64,000 bases of DNA, taken from the NCBI GenBank assembly GCA_035513055.1, contig DATKCT010000180.1, forward strand, positions 17,034 through 81,033. The letters run 5' to 3'. The notes under the pieces were generated by a model. It was given only the letters and a program-made list of their open reading frames with translations. It ran no database searches and was not told the origin of the DNA. Numbering within the stretch: position 1 is the stretch's first letter; every line of letters starts with the position of its first letter. Origin of the DNA: DATKCT01 sp035513055. GTDB taxonomy: Bacteria; Verrucomicrobiota; Verrucomicrobiia; Verrucomicrobiales; DEV007. Positions 32,101 to 40,685 of the stretch are shown in pieces. Made by a program: the position numbers and the translations under genes.

Positions 32101-32656
32101 CCGAAGCCTGCTCTGGTACATCCTGGCGCCGCCGGAGGAAGGTCAGGAGTTGACCGCCGAACTCCGCGCCCAACTGGCTGGACCGGATTCGCGACCGCCG
32201 GAAGACGAAAGTGATGCCGAGGATTTCCCGCCGATCGATCGTGAGTCAGTGGCCCTCTGGAACCCGGAATGGGAGGTCGTTTGCCCCGACTTCGAAGGGA
32301 CCCCGGCCCGGTTAACCGATTACGCCGGCCGCCGCGACGTCCTCACCATGCATCCCTTCACCCAAGGGCGGCCCGCAGCCCTGGAACGAACCTTGACCAT
32401 CCCCGCCGAGGGCAAGTCCGTGCTGCGCTTCGCGGTGGCCTCCCACGAAAACGGAAACTGGCGGCTGCGGGTCGCTGTCGACGGCGGCGGAGTGCTCGAT
32501 CAACTTGTGACGCGTCAGGATCAAATATGGCGCGAGATCGCGTTCGATCTGACCCGCTTCGCCGGAAAAGAAGTGCGGCTCCGTCTCGAGAACCACGCCA
32601 ACGACTGGTCCTGGGAGTTTAGTTATTGGCAGGGTCTCCGCCTCACTCCGGAATGA
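29153..32656 (+). CDS. PVC-type heme-binding CxxCH dehydrogenase/HEAT protein
   Basis: About 1167 residues with a signal peptide (RLALAPWVVLLQALLAASLPG). An N-terminal six-bladed propeller (about 45-390) of the PVC membrane-bound dehydrogenase type: FEVRLFAAEPDVINPVGMCW, DTDRDGRADKVTVFADGLN, DGWLYMTHGVFTHS and GTSNPWGVDFDRHGHAF. HEAT-like repeats follow (about 420-860). The mono-heme domain (about 870-990) has CLTCHVFLGEG and GPDLTGSGRSNLD, and ends in the SLMPEGL segment. A final beta-sandwich of roughly 140 residues completes it. The likely role is periplasmic oxidation of a sugar or uronate with electron transfer to its heme. The ATG at 29153 is chosen for the signal peptide. Confidence 0.88.
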   Translation: MRLALAPWVVLLQALLAASLPGQGRQLDGVYTPAAGASLPPEEAQQRFQVPPGFEVRLFAAEPDVINPVGMCWDDRGRLWVVELLEYPLGAPEGQKPRDRVKVLEDTDRDGRADKVTVFADGLNLATGILVGNGGVYVGQAPDLLFFQDTDGDDVADRREVVLTGFGLEDRHELLNGFTWGPDGWLYMTHGVFTHSKVLQPGAAEGEAIIMNAAVGRMHPRTHRFEVFADGTSNPWGVDFDRHGHAFVSACVIDHMFHMAPGGLYSRQGGSPEHPYAYELLPSIVDHRHFRAAYAGIQVYEGHQFPESYRGSVFIGNIHGNTIHRDQLTASGASFVCSEAEDFLVANDGWFRPVSTQTGPDGALWIMDWHDKYPCYQNARADPEGVNREHGRIWRVVYTGDQPGAPVPSREPGPGLAERSTAELVHLLEHPNSWTRRTAQRLLAERQDPEAKALLRNLLASEREPGSRLAALWTLHAAAQAERVDLDTAAANPYPPLRYWAARLTGENREAGQGALARLLQLAADPEITVRSAVATACRQYASARLTINRPLDPALPSNAVLEMLILASARDADRTLAFLIWTAAEPLLARDPDWLPTFLPTTAPGELARSLAFKTARRLCDLNDASHVDTLSDFIALSATERPDLASAAIDGILASQEARALPPSGDTSELFRILLDSSDSAVLDRARQLGALWGDPAAMSSTLQLALSPDAAPAAREEAILALSRFRSGEANQTLLKILDGNHAEPLRAAAAVALARSGSEREAKHCLENWGSYPPAVRYEVAQALAARADWVRLLLDAIENSSIASSDLPVPVLRRLTNHDDARLRRRAEAVIGAYRETGADAARIIAEKKRMALDGPVDMEKGRLLTNSLCLTCHVFLGEGQEVGPDLTGSGRSNLDALLANIVDPNQIIGRGYEMTVVHTRDGRDLAGRLIEDNDSRVALLMPGGHREVVARADVESIDTSGTSLMPEGLWVLPDDDFRSLLWYILAPPEEGQELTAELRAQLAGPDSRPPEDESDAEDFPPIDRESVALWNPEWEVVCPDFEGTPARLTDYAGRRDVLTMHPFTQGRPAALERTLTIPAEGKSVLRFAVASHENGNWRLRVAVDGGGVLDQLVTRQDQIWREIAFDLTRFAGKEVRLRLENHANDWSWEFSYWQGLRLTPE

Positions 32657-32697
32657 CGATGGCTTTTGGTCATGTCAGTGATTGATCCTTAAGAGTT

Positions 32698-32717
32698 CGC
32701 GGGCAGGAGCGCCCGCG
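32698..32717. terminator. bidirectional hairpin between convergent genes
   Basis: CGCGGGC-aggagc-GCCCGCG, a perfect 7-base stem, located between the convergent PVC heme gene and recQ. There is no T run on either side. Confidence 0.45.
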
Positions 32718-32787
32718 CCACCATAAACCCGCTTCCGGGGGGCGGACACTCTTGATCGCCATCGAGCCGCAAGAGTTCGCCTCCGGC

Positions 32788-34974
32788 TCATCCTCTGTCG
32801 CCGCTCGCAAGATCAGGCGCCCCTTCGGTCGCCGGACTCTCTTCCTCATAACCGCGGATCACCTCGAGAAATCCCATGACAAAGCGCTGCGCTTTGTGCG
32901 GACCGATGCCGTGGATTTCCAGCGCCTCCTCCACTGTCGCCGGGCGTCGCACGGCCAACTCCTCCAGGGTCCGGTTCGAGAACACTCCATAGAGTGGCAG
33001 TCCCACCCGCGCCGCGGCCTCGGCGCGGCAGTGCTTGAGTCTTTCCAGGAGTTCCGCATCCGGCGCCTCCAGCGACTCCTCCCCCTCATTCTCCTTCGCA
33101 TGAGGCGCCGGCCGCTTTGCCATTCGCGACCGTCCGGGCCACCGCAGCGGGCAGCCCTCTTCCCCGCGCATCACCCGCTCACCCCGCGCCGTCGGCCTGA
33201 GCAACGGATATTCCCCCTGATGATCCACCTCGACGCAACCCGCTCGCTTCAACTCCTCGAACAAAGCGAATAGGTAGGCCTCCCCCAGTCCTCGCAGGAT
33301 CCCATAGGTCGACAGAGTATCCAAGCGATTGTTCAACACCTCTTGCGACCGGCTCCCCAGCAACATCTGAATGATCCGGCCCCGGCCGAAGCGTCCCCGC
33401 CAGCCCCCCGCCGTCCTCTGCGACATGCGCGCAACGCCGCTCAAAGCCTTGGATAGGATCAAGCGCTCTTCGGCGCTGCCTTCACGCGTCTGCCCTCCCC
33501 GCCCTGAGCACATGTCGCACGACCCGCACAAGGCCGGCTGCGGTTCTCCGAAGTAGACCAGAATATCCCGCTGCCGGCAGTTGGTGGAATAACAATAATT
33601 GATGAGCGTCCGCAGTTTCTCCCGGTCGCGACGTTCCTTCTCGCGCATCCCTTCCCAATCGAGTTCGAGTGTGGAGGCGTCGATTTCCGGACGCAACACC
33701 CTGGTCCCCCGCATCCGCTCGCCCGGAATATCGAAGCGCTCGATATATCCAGCCCTCCCAAGCAGCGTCAAACACGCGCTCAAGACCATTCCGTGGTCGA
33801 TGCCGATGCGTTGAGCCAGGTCGGCCAAGGGCAGACGCACTTCCCCCTCCTCGCCGGCTAGTCTCCTCACGCCTTGGTAGACGATCCGCACCGTTTCCGG
33901 AGAGGGATTGTTGCACTCGATAAAAAACTCCTGCGTCCGCGTGTCGGCGAAATTGAATAGGAGTTCGCAGACGGCCGGTTCTCCGTCGCGCCCGGCCCGG
34001 CCCGCTTCCTGGTAGTAAGCTTCAAGACTTCCCGGCACATCGAAATGGACGACGAAACGCACGTCTGAGCGGTCGATGCCCATGCCGAAGGCATTGGTCG
34101 CGACGGCTACGGGACATTTCCTTCCCACGAAAGCCTCCTGGGCCCGGTCACGCTCTTCGGCGCTCAATCCAGCATGGTAAGCCACCACCGGCGTATCCAG
34201 TTGGTCCCGCAGCATAGCCGCCACCTCGTCCACATGCTTTCGGGTGGCGCAATACACGATCCCAGCTCCATGCTTTCGCACCGCCTCCGCCAAGCGCCGG
34301 AACTTGTCGTCCTGTCCCCCCACTTGAGTCACTCGCAGGCTCAAGTTAGGGCGGGCGAATCCGCTCACGCAGACGAACGGATCCCGCAAACCCAGCGTCT
34401 TGACGATGTCGAGACGCACTTCCGGCGTCGCCGTCGCCGTCAACGCGATCACTTGAGGCCGTCCCACCTGCGCGATCAATTTCCCCAACTTCATGTAGTC
34501 CGGCCGGAAGTCGTGGCCCCACTGAGACAGACAATGCGCCTCGTCCACCGCCACAAGCGAGACTGGCATCCCGCGCAGCGCCTCGAGAAAGGCCTGGCTC
34601 CGCATCCGCTCCGGCGCGATGTAGATCACCCGGTAGGCCCCATCTCGCAGCCCTTGGAGGCGTTCCCGTTGCGCGGCCGCCGGAAGGCTGCTGTTGATCA
34701 TCGTCGCCGCCACACCCCGCGCCGCCAAGGCATCGACCTGGTCCTTCATCAAGGCAATCAAGGGACTCACGACAAAGGTGACTCCCTCGCGCAGCAAGGC
34801 CGGAAACTGATAACACAAGGACTTCCCGGCGCCGGTGGGCATGACCGCCAACACGTCGCGACCCTCCAACACCGCCCCGACTATCTCCTCCTGTCCCTCG
34901 AGAAATTCACGAAACCCGAAATGCCGCTGCAGCGCTTCTTTGATCTCCGGTCCCAACTCCGTTGCCCCACTCAT
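32788..34974 (-). CDS. recQ: ATP-dependent DNA helicase RecQ
   Basis: 728 residues: 3'-5' helicase that acts in recombination and replication-fork repair. All motifs are present: Walker A MPTGAGKSLCYQFP, VVSPLIALMKDQ, VDEAHCLSQWGHDFRPDY, LTATATPEV, YCATRKHVDEV, AFGMGIDRSDVRFV and YYQEAGRAGRDGEP. RecQ-Ct follows with a zinc site of cysteines around NYCYSTNCRQRDIL...CGSCDMC, and an HRDC domain occupies about the last 90 residues (EIHGIGPHKAQRF). The ATG at 34974 (MSGATELGPEI) is preferred; upstream in-frame codons back to 35049 overlap the gpmI end. It runs head-to-tail after gpmI. Confidence 0.95.
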   Translation of the reverse strand: MSGATELGPEIKEALQRHFGFREFLEGQEEIVGAVLEGRDVLAVMPTGAGKSLCYQFPALLREGVTFVVSPLIALMKDQVDALAARGVAATMINSSLPAAAQRERLQGLRDGAYRVIYIAPERMRSQAFLEALRGMPVSLVAVDEAHCLSQWGHDFRPDYMKLGKLIAQVGRPQVIALTATATPEVRLDIVKTLGLRDPFVCVSGFARPNLSLRVTQVGGQDDKFRRLAEAVRKHGAGIVYCATRKHVDEVAAMLRDQLDTPVVAYHAGLSAEERDRAQEAFVGRKCPVAVATNAFGMGIDRSDVRFVVHFDVPGSLEAYYQEAGRAGRDGEPAVCELLFNFADTRTQEFFIECNNPSPETVRIVYQGVRRLAGEEGEVRLPLADLAQRIGIDHGMVLSACLTLLGRAGYIERFDIPGERMRGTRVLRPEIDASTLELDWEGMREKERRDREKLRTLINYCYSTNCRQRDILVYFGEPQPALCGSCDMCSGRGGQTREGSAEERLILSKALSGVARMSQRTAGGWRGRFGRGRIIQMLLGSRSQEVLNNRLDTLSTYGILRGLGEAYLFALFEELKRAGCVEVDHQGEYPLLRPTARGERVMRGEEGCPLRWPGRSRMAKRPAPHAKENEGEESLEAPDAELLERLKHCRAEAAARVGLPLYGVFSNRTLEELAVRRPATVEEALEIHGIGPHKAQRFVMGFLEVIRGYEEESPATEGAPDLASGDRG

Positions 34975-35035
34975 CGTCCTCGCCCCTTCACGCATCTTCC
35001 CGCGCTCGACCGCCGGTCCGCCCCATCCTCCTTCT

Positions 35036-36574
35036 TCATCCCCTTTCACGCAACAGGCTTTTCCCGGTCATCTCCTCCGGTTGGGGCAACCCCAGCATCT
35101 CCAGCAATGTAGGAGCCACGTCGGCCAGAATCCCGCCGGCAAGTCGTCGCGATGCCGCGTCTTCCGCCACGTAAAACACGTGGACGAGATTCGTCGTATG
35201 CGCGGTATGCGGCGAGCCATCGGCGTTGCGCATGAACTCGCAGTTGCCGTGATCCGCCGTGATCAACAGTTTGCCTCCCAACTCCAAAGTCCGTTCCACG
35301 ACCCTGCGCACGCCCTCATCGACCGTTTCCACCGCCCGGATCGCCGCCGCCACCGATCCCGTGTGCCCGACCATGTCCGGATTGGCGTAGTTGAGAATCA
35401 CCAAATCGTAAACCCCGAGCAAATCCACCAACTTGTCCGTCACCTCATCCGCGCTCATCTCGGGTTTCAGGTCGTAGGTAGCCACTTTCGGAGAGGGCAC
35501 GATCACCCGGTCCTCTCCCTCAAAGGGCATCTCTTCGCCTCCGTTGAAGAAATAGGTGACGTGAGGATACTTCTCGGTCTCCGCGATGCGAAGCTGGCGA
35601 AAGCCCGCAACGGCAACAATCTCTCCCAAACCTTGGCGCAAACCCACCGGAGGAAAGACGACGTCGCATTCATACTTCTCGTTGTATTCCGTCAGGGTCA
35701 CATAATGGACCCGGGGCCAGGTTTCCCGGTCAAATCCGGTGAAGTCTTGCTGAAGGAAGGCTTGCGACAACTGGCGCGCCCGGTCGGCCCGGAAATTGAA
35801 AAAGAGCACGACGTCGCCGTCCCGGACTCGTTGCTCATCCGCTTCGGCAAACACCATGGGGCGCAGGAATTCGTCGGTTTCGCCTTCGGCATAGCGCAAG
35901 GCCACCGCTTCCGCAGCCAACACTTGCTGGCGGTCGCCACGGCCGAGCGCAATGGCGTCCCAAGCGATCTTGGTCCGGTCCCAGCGGTGATCCCGATCCA
36001 TGGCGTAGTAGCGTCCCACCACCGTGGCGATTCTCACCCCCAGTCTGCCCAAAGCCTCTTCACACTGGCCTATGAAACGGGCGCCCCCAGTCGGAGAAGT
36101 GTCGCGTCCGTCGCTGATGGCGTGGACAAAAATATCGCGCACATCCGCCTCCCGCGCCAATTGCGCGAGGGCCAGCAGATGATCCTGGTGGCTGTGGACT
36201 CCCCCGTCCGAGACCAGGCCAATAAGATGCAACCGCCCGGACGCGGCTCGCTCCCAGGCCTGCCGGAGCACCGCGTTCTCCCGTAACGCACCCTCGGCTA
36301 CCGCCTTCTGGATCCGGGTCAAATCCTGATAGACCACGCGGCCAGCCCCCAAATTGAGATGCCCGACCTCGGAGTTGCCCATTTGCCCTTCGGGCAAGCC
36401 CACATCGAGCCCGCTGGCGCTCAACCGCGCCCAGGGATAGTCCGAAAACAAGCGCTCATGAAACGGGGTCCTGGCCAGCAGCACCGCGTTCCCGTCTCTC
36501 TCCGCCGTCTCCTGCCCGCCTGGATTATCACCCCAGCCATCGCGGATGATCAATACCACCGGCCGCCTTGCCAT
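35036..36574 (-). CDS. gpmI: 2,3-bisphosphoglycerate-independent phosphoglycerate mutase
   Basis: 512 residues, the typical iPGM length. Interconverts 3- and 2-phosphoglycerate with two Mn ions in glycolysis and gluconeogenesis. Motifs: the metal aspartate in IIRDGWGDN (D12), the phosphoserine nucleophile S68 in EGQMGNSEVGHLNLGAG, IFVHAISDGRDTSP, RYYAMDRDHRWDR, YANPDMVGHTGS and ADHGNCE near the C terminus. Cytoplasmic. It lies 61 bases upstream of recQ on the same strand, and fbaA is close by on the other strand, so two central glycolysis genes are near one another but not co-transcribed. Confidence 0.96.
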   Translation of the reverse strand: MARRPVVLIIRDGWGDNPGGQETAERDGNAVLLARTPFHERLFSDYPWARLSASGLDVGLPEGQMGNSEVGHLNLGAGRVVYQDLTRIQKAVAEGALRENAVLRQAWERAASGRLHLIGLVSDGGVHSHQDHLLALAQLAREADVRDIFVHAISDGRDTSPTGGARFIGQCEEALGRLGVRIATVVGRYYAMDRDHRWDRTKIAWDAIALGRGDRQQVLAAEAVALRYAEGETDEFLRPMVFAEADEQRVRDGDVVLFFNFRADRARQLSQAFLQQDFTGFDRETWPRVHYVTLTEYNEKYECDVVFPPVGLRQGLGEIVAVAGFRQLRIAETEKYPHVTYFFNGGEEMPFEGEDRVIVPSPKVATYDLKPEMSADEVTDKLVDLLGVYDLVILNYANPDMVGHTGSVAAAIRAVETVDEGVRRVVERTLELGGKLLITADHGNCEFMRNADGSPHTAHTTNLVHVFYVAEDAASRRLAGGILADVAPTLLEMLGLPQPEEMTGKSLLRERG

Positions 36575-36686
36575 GCTTCCCTACCTCCAACCGCGCCGCC
36601 CGGCTTGCAAGCAAAAAGGAGAGAGCGACACCCCCGTCGCTCGCACCCGCCCCTGTCCTTGTCCGGACCCCTCCGGCGCCCGATGC

Positions 36687-37184
36687 TCAGGAACTCAGCT
36701 TGACCAACGTCACCTCCAACTCGGGATCCCCGGTCAAGCCGGCGCCGCCATCAAAGATTCGCAGCTTCACCTTTTTCTCGTCGACCTTTTGATAGATCAT
36801 CGTCACGGAGCGGGTCTCGCCTTCCGGCGACCGGTAGTCCGCGCGCAACACCGGATGGGAGTCTTCGATCGTCCACACGCCCTTCGAGAGGCCCCCTTCC
36901 GAATCCACCGCGACCATACGGACCGCATCGTTTTCGGTGTCCTTGACGATCAATCCCGTTCCCTGCCGTTCCGGCGAGCTGTAGCGCATGGAAACCGCAT
37001 GCCCTCCAACCTCCCAAGCGTAGCTGACCTTGATCACTTCTCCGAGGCTCGCTTCGTCGCCCCACTTCCCAATCATCCAGTCTAATCCGGACTCACGAGC
37101 GTGCTCCTGCAAGCTGCCCGCCGCGAAACCAGCCCAAGCGGCCAAAGCCGCGGTTCCCATCACAAATCGTCCAATCGTCTTCAT
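36687..37184 (-). CDS. secreted DUF1579-like lipocalin-type protein
   Basis: 165 residues, signal peptide MKTIGRFVMGTAALAAWAGF. The mature part begins with the recognition segment LDWMIGKWGDEASLG and continues as an eight-strand-like pattern (VGGHAVSMRYSSPE, GLIVKDTENDAVRMVAVDSE, RSVTMIYQKVDEKK). This resembles the small beta-barrel proteins annotated DUF1579 or heme/THAP-type barrels. Ligand and role are unknown. The start is the ATG at 37184; an in-frame GTG three codons upstream is less likely. No operon partner is evident. Confidence 0.6.
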   Translation of the reverse strand: MKTIGRFVMGTAALAAWAGFAAGSLQEHARESGLDWMIGKWGDEASLGEVIKVSYAWEVGGHAVSMRYSSPERQGTGLIVKDTENDAVRMVAVDSEGGLSKGVWTIEDSHPVLRADYRSPEGETRSVTMIYQKVDEKKVKLRIFDGGAGLTGDPELEVTLVKLSS

Positions 37185-37217
37185 CGCTTCCACAAAACCG
37201 GAGAAAGCGCGCCTTTG

Positions 37218-37985
37218 TCAACACCCACCCTTCTCGCCCCTCTTCTCGGCGTCCTTCTCACCTTTGCCCTCGTCCGGCCTTCCGCGGTCCCGGTCCCGGC
37301 CCCGAGGTTCCCCGTCATCCATTTTGGCGATCAGATCTTTCATGCGGGCGTCAGCCGCAACGAGCGATACGCTGAGTTCCTCCCGGAAATTCCGGTACAA
37401 TTCTCGCCGGTCCTCGTTCGGCCCCGCCTTTTCCATCCGCCGCCGAAACTCCGCGACTTTTTCATCCCCTCCGATCCCCTTCCAAGCGGCGAAAAAGACA
37501 TCGCGTTCTTGGTCCGAAAGCACCTCCAGCCGGAAAGGTGGGCCGTCGGGACGCCCGCGATCCGGCCGTCCCCCATTGAAGGGAAACCCTCCGCGACCAC
37601 CGAAACGTTCTTCGACCTTGGCCAGGAGGGCGTCTGCACTCGGATCCAGCTCCAGAATAGTCTCGTTGAGCAACTTGCGGTAAGCCGCAAAAGAGTCCTT
37701 CGCGGCCTTTTGAGCCTCGGACACCGCCTCAGTGGCATGGGCTTTCTCCATCAAGGTGCGCAAGCGGTCCCAATCCTCCCGATTCATGCGAGAGGGCCCT
37801 TCCTGCGGTGGACGGCGTCCACGCCGCTCCCCGTCCCGCGGCGGCTCGCCGGGCCCATCCCCCTGATCGCGGCCGGCCCTCTGCTCCCGGCTCGGGGGAT
37901 CAGCCGCGGCCGGCCCGGGTATCATCCATCCGGCCGCCAGGATCCACCCCGGAACCAGAACTCTTTCCAACCATCGGAATCTCAT
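37218..37985 (-). CDS. exported Arg/Gly/Pro-rich helical protein
   Basis: 255 residues, signal peptide MRFRWLERVLVPGWILAAGWM. Charged low-complexity blocks (PPRDGERRGRRPPQEG at the front, RGRDRDRGRPDEGKGEKDAEK at the end) flank a helical core (NREDWDRLRTLMEKAHATE, LSDQERDVFFAAWKGIGGD, RMKDLIAKM). The core recalls the LTxxQ/CpxP-type periplasmic helical fold, but I cannot assign it. The last residue is cysteine. It lies upstream of the DUF1579-like gene, 33 bases apart on the same strand, so the two may be co-transcribed. Confidence 0.6.
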   Translation of the reverse strand: MRFRWLERVLVPGWILAAGWMIPGPAAADPPSREQRAGRDQGDGPGEPPRDGERRGRRPPQEGPSRMNREDWDRLRTLMEKAHATEAVSEAQKAAKDSFAAYRKLLNETILELDPSADALLAKVEERFGGRGGFPFNGGRPDRGRPDGPPFRLEVLSDQERDVFFAAWKGIGGDEKVAEFRRRMEKAGPNEDRRELYRNFREELSVSLVAADARMKDLIAKMDDGEPRGRDRDRGRPDEGKGEKDAEKRGEKGGC

Positions 37986-38113
37986 GGTGTCTTCCTTGCC
38001 TTCTCCGGCTACCAAACCCCCGGGCCCAGGAAAGGTTGCGCTCCCCTTCCTCTCGGGCCCAGCGGTCCTCGGCCTTGCAAAGGATCCCCATCCATACTAG
38101 ATGGGGCCACTCT

Positions 38114-39145
38114 ATGCCAGTCGCAACTCCAAGCCAATTTGCGGCCATGGTCTACGCCGCCCAGAAGGGCGCCTACGCCTACCCCGCCATCAACGTCACT
38201 TCGCTTCCCTCCCTCAACGGAGCCCTGCGCGCTTTCGCCGCGGCCCGATCCGACGGCATCATCCAGGTTTCGGTGGGCGGCGGCCAGTTCGCCTCGGGTT
38301 CCGCCCTCAAAGACGCCGCTCTCGGCGCGATCGTCCTCGCCGAGGTGGCTCACCGCCTCGCCGAACGCCACGAGGTGTTCATCGGCCTTCACACCGATCA
38401 TTGTCAGCCGGATAAGGTCGACTCTTTTCTCGAACCCCTGCTCGCAGAAACCGAACGCAGGCGCAAGCAGGGCCTCCCCAATCTCTTCACCTCCCACATG
38501 CTCGACGCCTCCGAACTGCCCCTGGCAGAAAACATGGCCCTCTCCCGCAAACTCCTTGCCCGCTGCGCTGAACTGGAAATCGTGCTCGAGGTCGAAGCCG
38601 GCGTCGTCGGCGGCGAAGAAGACGGCATAGACCACTCCGGGCGCCCTGCGGAAAAGCTCTACACCAGCCCGGAAGACATGCTTGAGGTGCACGAAAGCCT
38701 CCGAGGGATCGGCCGTTACCTTTTTGCCGCCACCTTCGGCAATGTCCATGGCTCTTACAAACCGGGCGCCGTTCAACTCCGTCCCGAGATTCTCAAGCGC
38801 GGCCAAGCGGCCGTCATGAGCAAATACGGAGCCGAGGCCGAGTTCGACCTCGTTTTTCACGGCGGCTCCGGATCCACCCTCGAAGAAATCCGCGAGACCC
38901 TCGATTACGGCGTCGTCAAGATGAACATCGACACCGATACCCAATACGCCTTCACCCGGCCCATCGCCGATCACCTCTTCCGCAACTACGACGCGGTTCT
39001 CAAAATCGATGGAGAAGTCGGCGACAAGAAACTTTACGATCCCCGCAGTTACCTGAGAGCCGCCGAGCAGGGACTCTGCGAACGCCTCAAACAAGCCTGC
39101 GACGACCTCCTCTCGACAGGTCGCACTCTCTTCGGCACGCTCTGA
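38114..39145 (+). CDS. fbaA: class II fructose-bisphosphate aldolase
   Basis: 343 residues, zinc-dependent type A aldolase of the E. coli FbaA group that cleaves fructose 1,6-bisphosphate in glycolysis. Sequence marks: AYPAINVTSLPSLNGALRAF at the N terminus, zinc-binding GLHTDHCQPDKVDSF, LEVEAGVVGGEEDGIDHSG, the second metal histidine in FAATFGNVHGSYKPG, HGGSGSTLEEI and the NIDTDTQYAFT substrate site. The ATG at 38114 (MPVATPSQFA) begins the family similarity; the long upstream in-frame sequence is low complexity. Downstream, a membrane protein gene begins 34 bases later. Confidence 0.95.
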   Translation: MPVATPSQFAAMVYAAQKGAYAYPAINVTSLPSLNGALRAFAAARSDGIIQVSVGGGQFASGSALKDAALGAIVLAEVAHRLAERHEVFIGLHTDHCQPDKVDSFLEPLLAETERRRKQGLPNLFTSHMLDASELPLAENMALSRKLLARCAELEIVLEVEAGVVGGEEDGIDHSGRPAEKLYTSPEDMLEVHESLRGIGRYLFAATFGNVHGSYKPGAVQLRPEILKRGQAAVMSKYGAEAEFDLVFHGGSGSTLEEIRETLDYGVVKMNIDTDTQYAFTRPIADHLFRNYDAVLKIDGEVGDKKLYDPRSYLRAAEQGLCERLKQACDDLLSTGRTLFGTL

Positions 39146-39179
39146 TTTTCGCGCGCTCGCCTCCAACCACGCCCCCATC

Positions 39180-39944
39180 ATGACCGTCATGGCCGAAGAC
39201 CGTCCCGTTGCACAACCCGGCCAATCAGAGAATCCCCTGACCAATATTCTGGTCAATGTTCTCGTCCCCGTGGTCGCCCTCAGCTTTCTCAGCAAAGAGG
39301 GAGATCGCTTTTACCACATCGGGCCCGTTTGGGGCATGGTGGTCGCAATCGCCTTTCCGGTCCTCTACGGCATCCGCTATTTTCTTCAGAAGCGGAGATG
39401 GAATTTCTTCTCCGTCCTCGGAGTCGCCAGCGTGCTCCTCACCGGCGGGATCACCTTGTTGGTTTGGAAACAGGACGGCACCATCCATTCCAACGCGGCT
39501 CTGCTCTTCGCGATCAAGGAAGCCTCCATCCCCCTGGTTTTCGGACTAACCATTTTCGGTTCGTGGTGGACGGCCACCCCTCTCGTCCGGGTCTTTCTTT
39601 ACAACAGAGACCTCTTCGATGTGCCTCGTGTCGAGCAAGCCATCCGGCAACACGGCCGTGAACCAGACTACCGCAATCTGCTCTTTCGGAGCAACTTGCT
39701 CTTGGCCGGCTCCTTCTTCCTCAGCACGGTCATGAACTTCTTCCTCGCCCTCCACTTCCTGACTGGGGTCACCCAGAGCAGGGAAGCCTACAACGTCGCC
39801 GTGGGCCGCCTCACAGGCTGGGGGTTCCTGGTCATCGGCCTGCCCATCACCGCCGTGTTCCTCCTCCTCATCTTCGGCCTGCTGCGCCGCCTCAAGACCA
39901 TGACCGGTCTGGGCCGGGACGAGATCCTCCTCATCAAATCCTGA
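39180..39944 (+). CDS. VC0807-family integral membrane protein
   Basis: 254 residues with about six transmembrane helices (for example ILVNVLVPVVALSFL, WGMVVAIAFPVLYGIRYFL, VLLTGGITLLVW, LLFAIKEASIPLVFGLTIFG). The pattern of a polar KEA/EASIP segment in the fourth helix and FSFLS-type spacing matches the uncharacterised VC0807-like family, often annotated as an intracellular septation-protein-like homologue. It probably forms an operon with the YdcF-like gene that starts ten bases after its stop. The ATG at 39180 follows the fbaA stop by 34 bases; a second ATG is three codons downstream. Confidence 0.7.
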   Translation: MTVMAEDRPVAQPGQSENPLTNILVNVLVPVVALSFLSKEGDRFYHIGPVWGMVVAIAFPVLYGIRYFLQKRRWNFFSVLGVASVLLTGGITLLVWKQDGTIHSNAALLFAIKEASIPLVFGLTIFGSWWTATPLVRVFLYNRDLFDVPRVEQAIRQHGREPDYRNLLFRSNLLLAGSFFLSTVMNFFLALHFLTGVTQSREAYNVAVGRLTGWGFLVIGLPITAVFLLLIFGLLRRLKTMTGLGRDEILLIKS

Positions 39945-39953
39945 TCCCCGGCG

Positions 39954-40685
39954 ATGCCCGGCCGACGCATCACCTGGTTCCGCCGCCGGTCTCTCTGGCT
40001 TCCCACCCTCCCCGGTTGGATCCTCCTTGCCGCGCTCGCCGCGCTGTGCGCAGCCCTCTTTGTCGCCGTCCTTTATCCCTTTCTTTCCAGCGGCGCGCCC
40101 CTTCCCCGGGCCTCCATCCTGGTCATCGAAGGCTGGGTCCACGACAACGCCGTCCGGGAAGCTCAACGCATCGCTGAAAACGAAGGTTATGAGACAATCT
40201 GCGCGGCAGGCGTCGATCTGACCAAAGGCAGTCTCCTGGCTGAATATGGAGACTTCGCCACACTTACCGCCGCCACGCTGGAGCGTTTGGGAACGCCCAA
40301 GGATCAGATTCTGGCGGCGCCCGGGGGAGCCGGTCAGAGACACCGCACTTATTTCTCCGCAGCCGCCGTCCGCCGCGCCCTCGAGGACCACGGAGCACTG
40401 CAAGGCAACATCAACGTGCTCACCGTCGGACCCCATGCCCGCCGGACCGCTCTGGTCTACCAAAAAGTATTCCGCGATACGCCCTGCCGCGTGGGAATCA
40501 TCCAGACCCCGCCTGAAGACTATGATCCCCGCCGCTGGTGGAGCACCAGCAACGGAGCCAAGAGCGTCATCACGGAAGCCATCGCCTGGTTCCACGAATT
40601 CACTCTCAATGGCGGCCGCGACAAGCTGGCCCAACAGGCGCTCACATCGCCATACCCCCGTCCACAGCCAGCACCTGCCCAGTGA
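39954..40685 (+). CDS. YdcF/ElyC (DUF218)-like membrane protein
   Basis: 243 residues: one N-terminal transmembrane helix (about 20-45) and a soluble DUF218-like domain. Marks are SILVIEGWVHDNAVREAQRI, TLERLGTPKDQILAAPGG, the ARRTALVYQKVF segment and the final WWSTSNGAKSVITEAIAWF. DUF218 proteins such as ElyC and SanA affect envelope or peptidoglycan integrity; the precise role here is unknown. Its last 44 bases overlap the 3' end of the convergent fabG. The C-terminal tail (SPYPRPQPAPAQ) is encoded in that overlap, so it is probably dispensable. Confidence 0.75.
   Translation: MPGRRITWFRRRSLWLPTLPGWILLAALAALCAALFVAVLYPFLSSGAPLPRASILVIEGWVHDNAVREAQRIAENEGYETICAAGVDLTKGSLLAEYGDFATLTAATLERLGTPKDQILAAPGGAGQRHRTYFSAAAVRRALEDHGALQGNINVLTVGPHARRTALVYQKVFRDTPCRVGIIQTPPEDYDPRRWWSTSNGAKSVITEAIAWFHEFTLNGGRDKLAQQALTSPYPRPQPAPAQ

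Noticed and set aside
34835..36286. Plus-strand open frame of 483 residues across recQ and gpmI
   Set aside because: It spans two well-identified genes on the other strand and has no domain.
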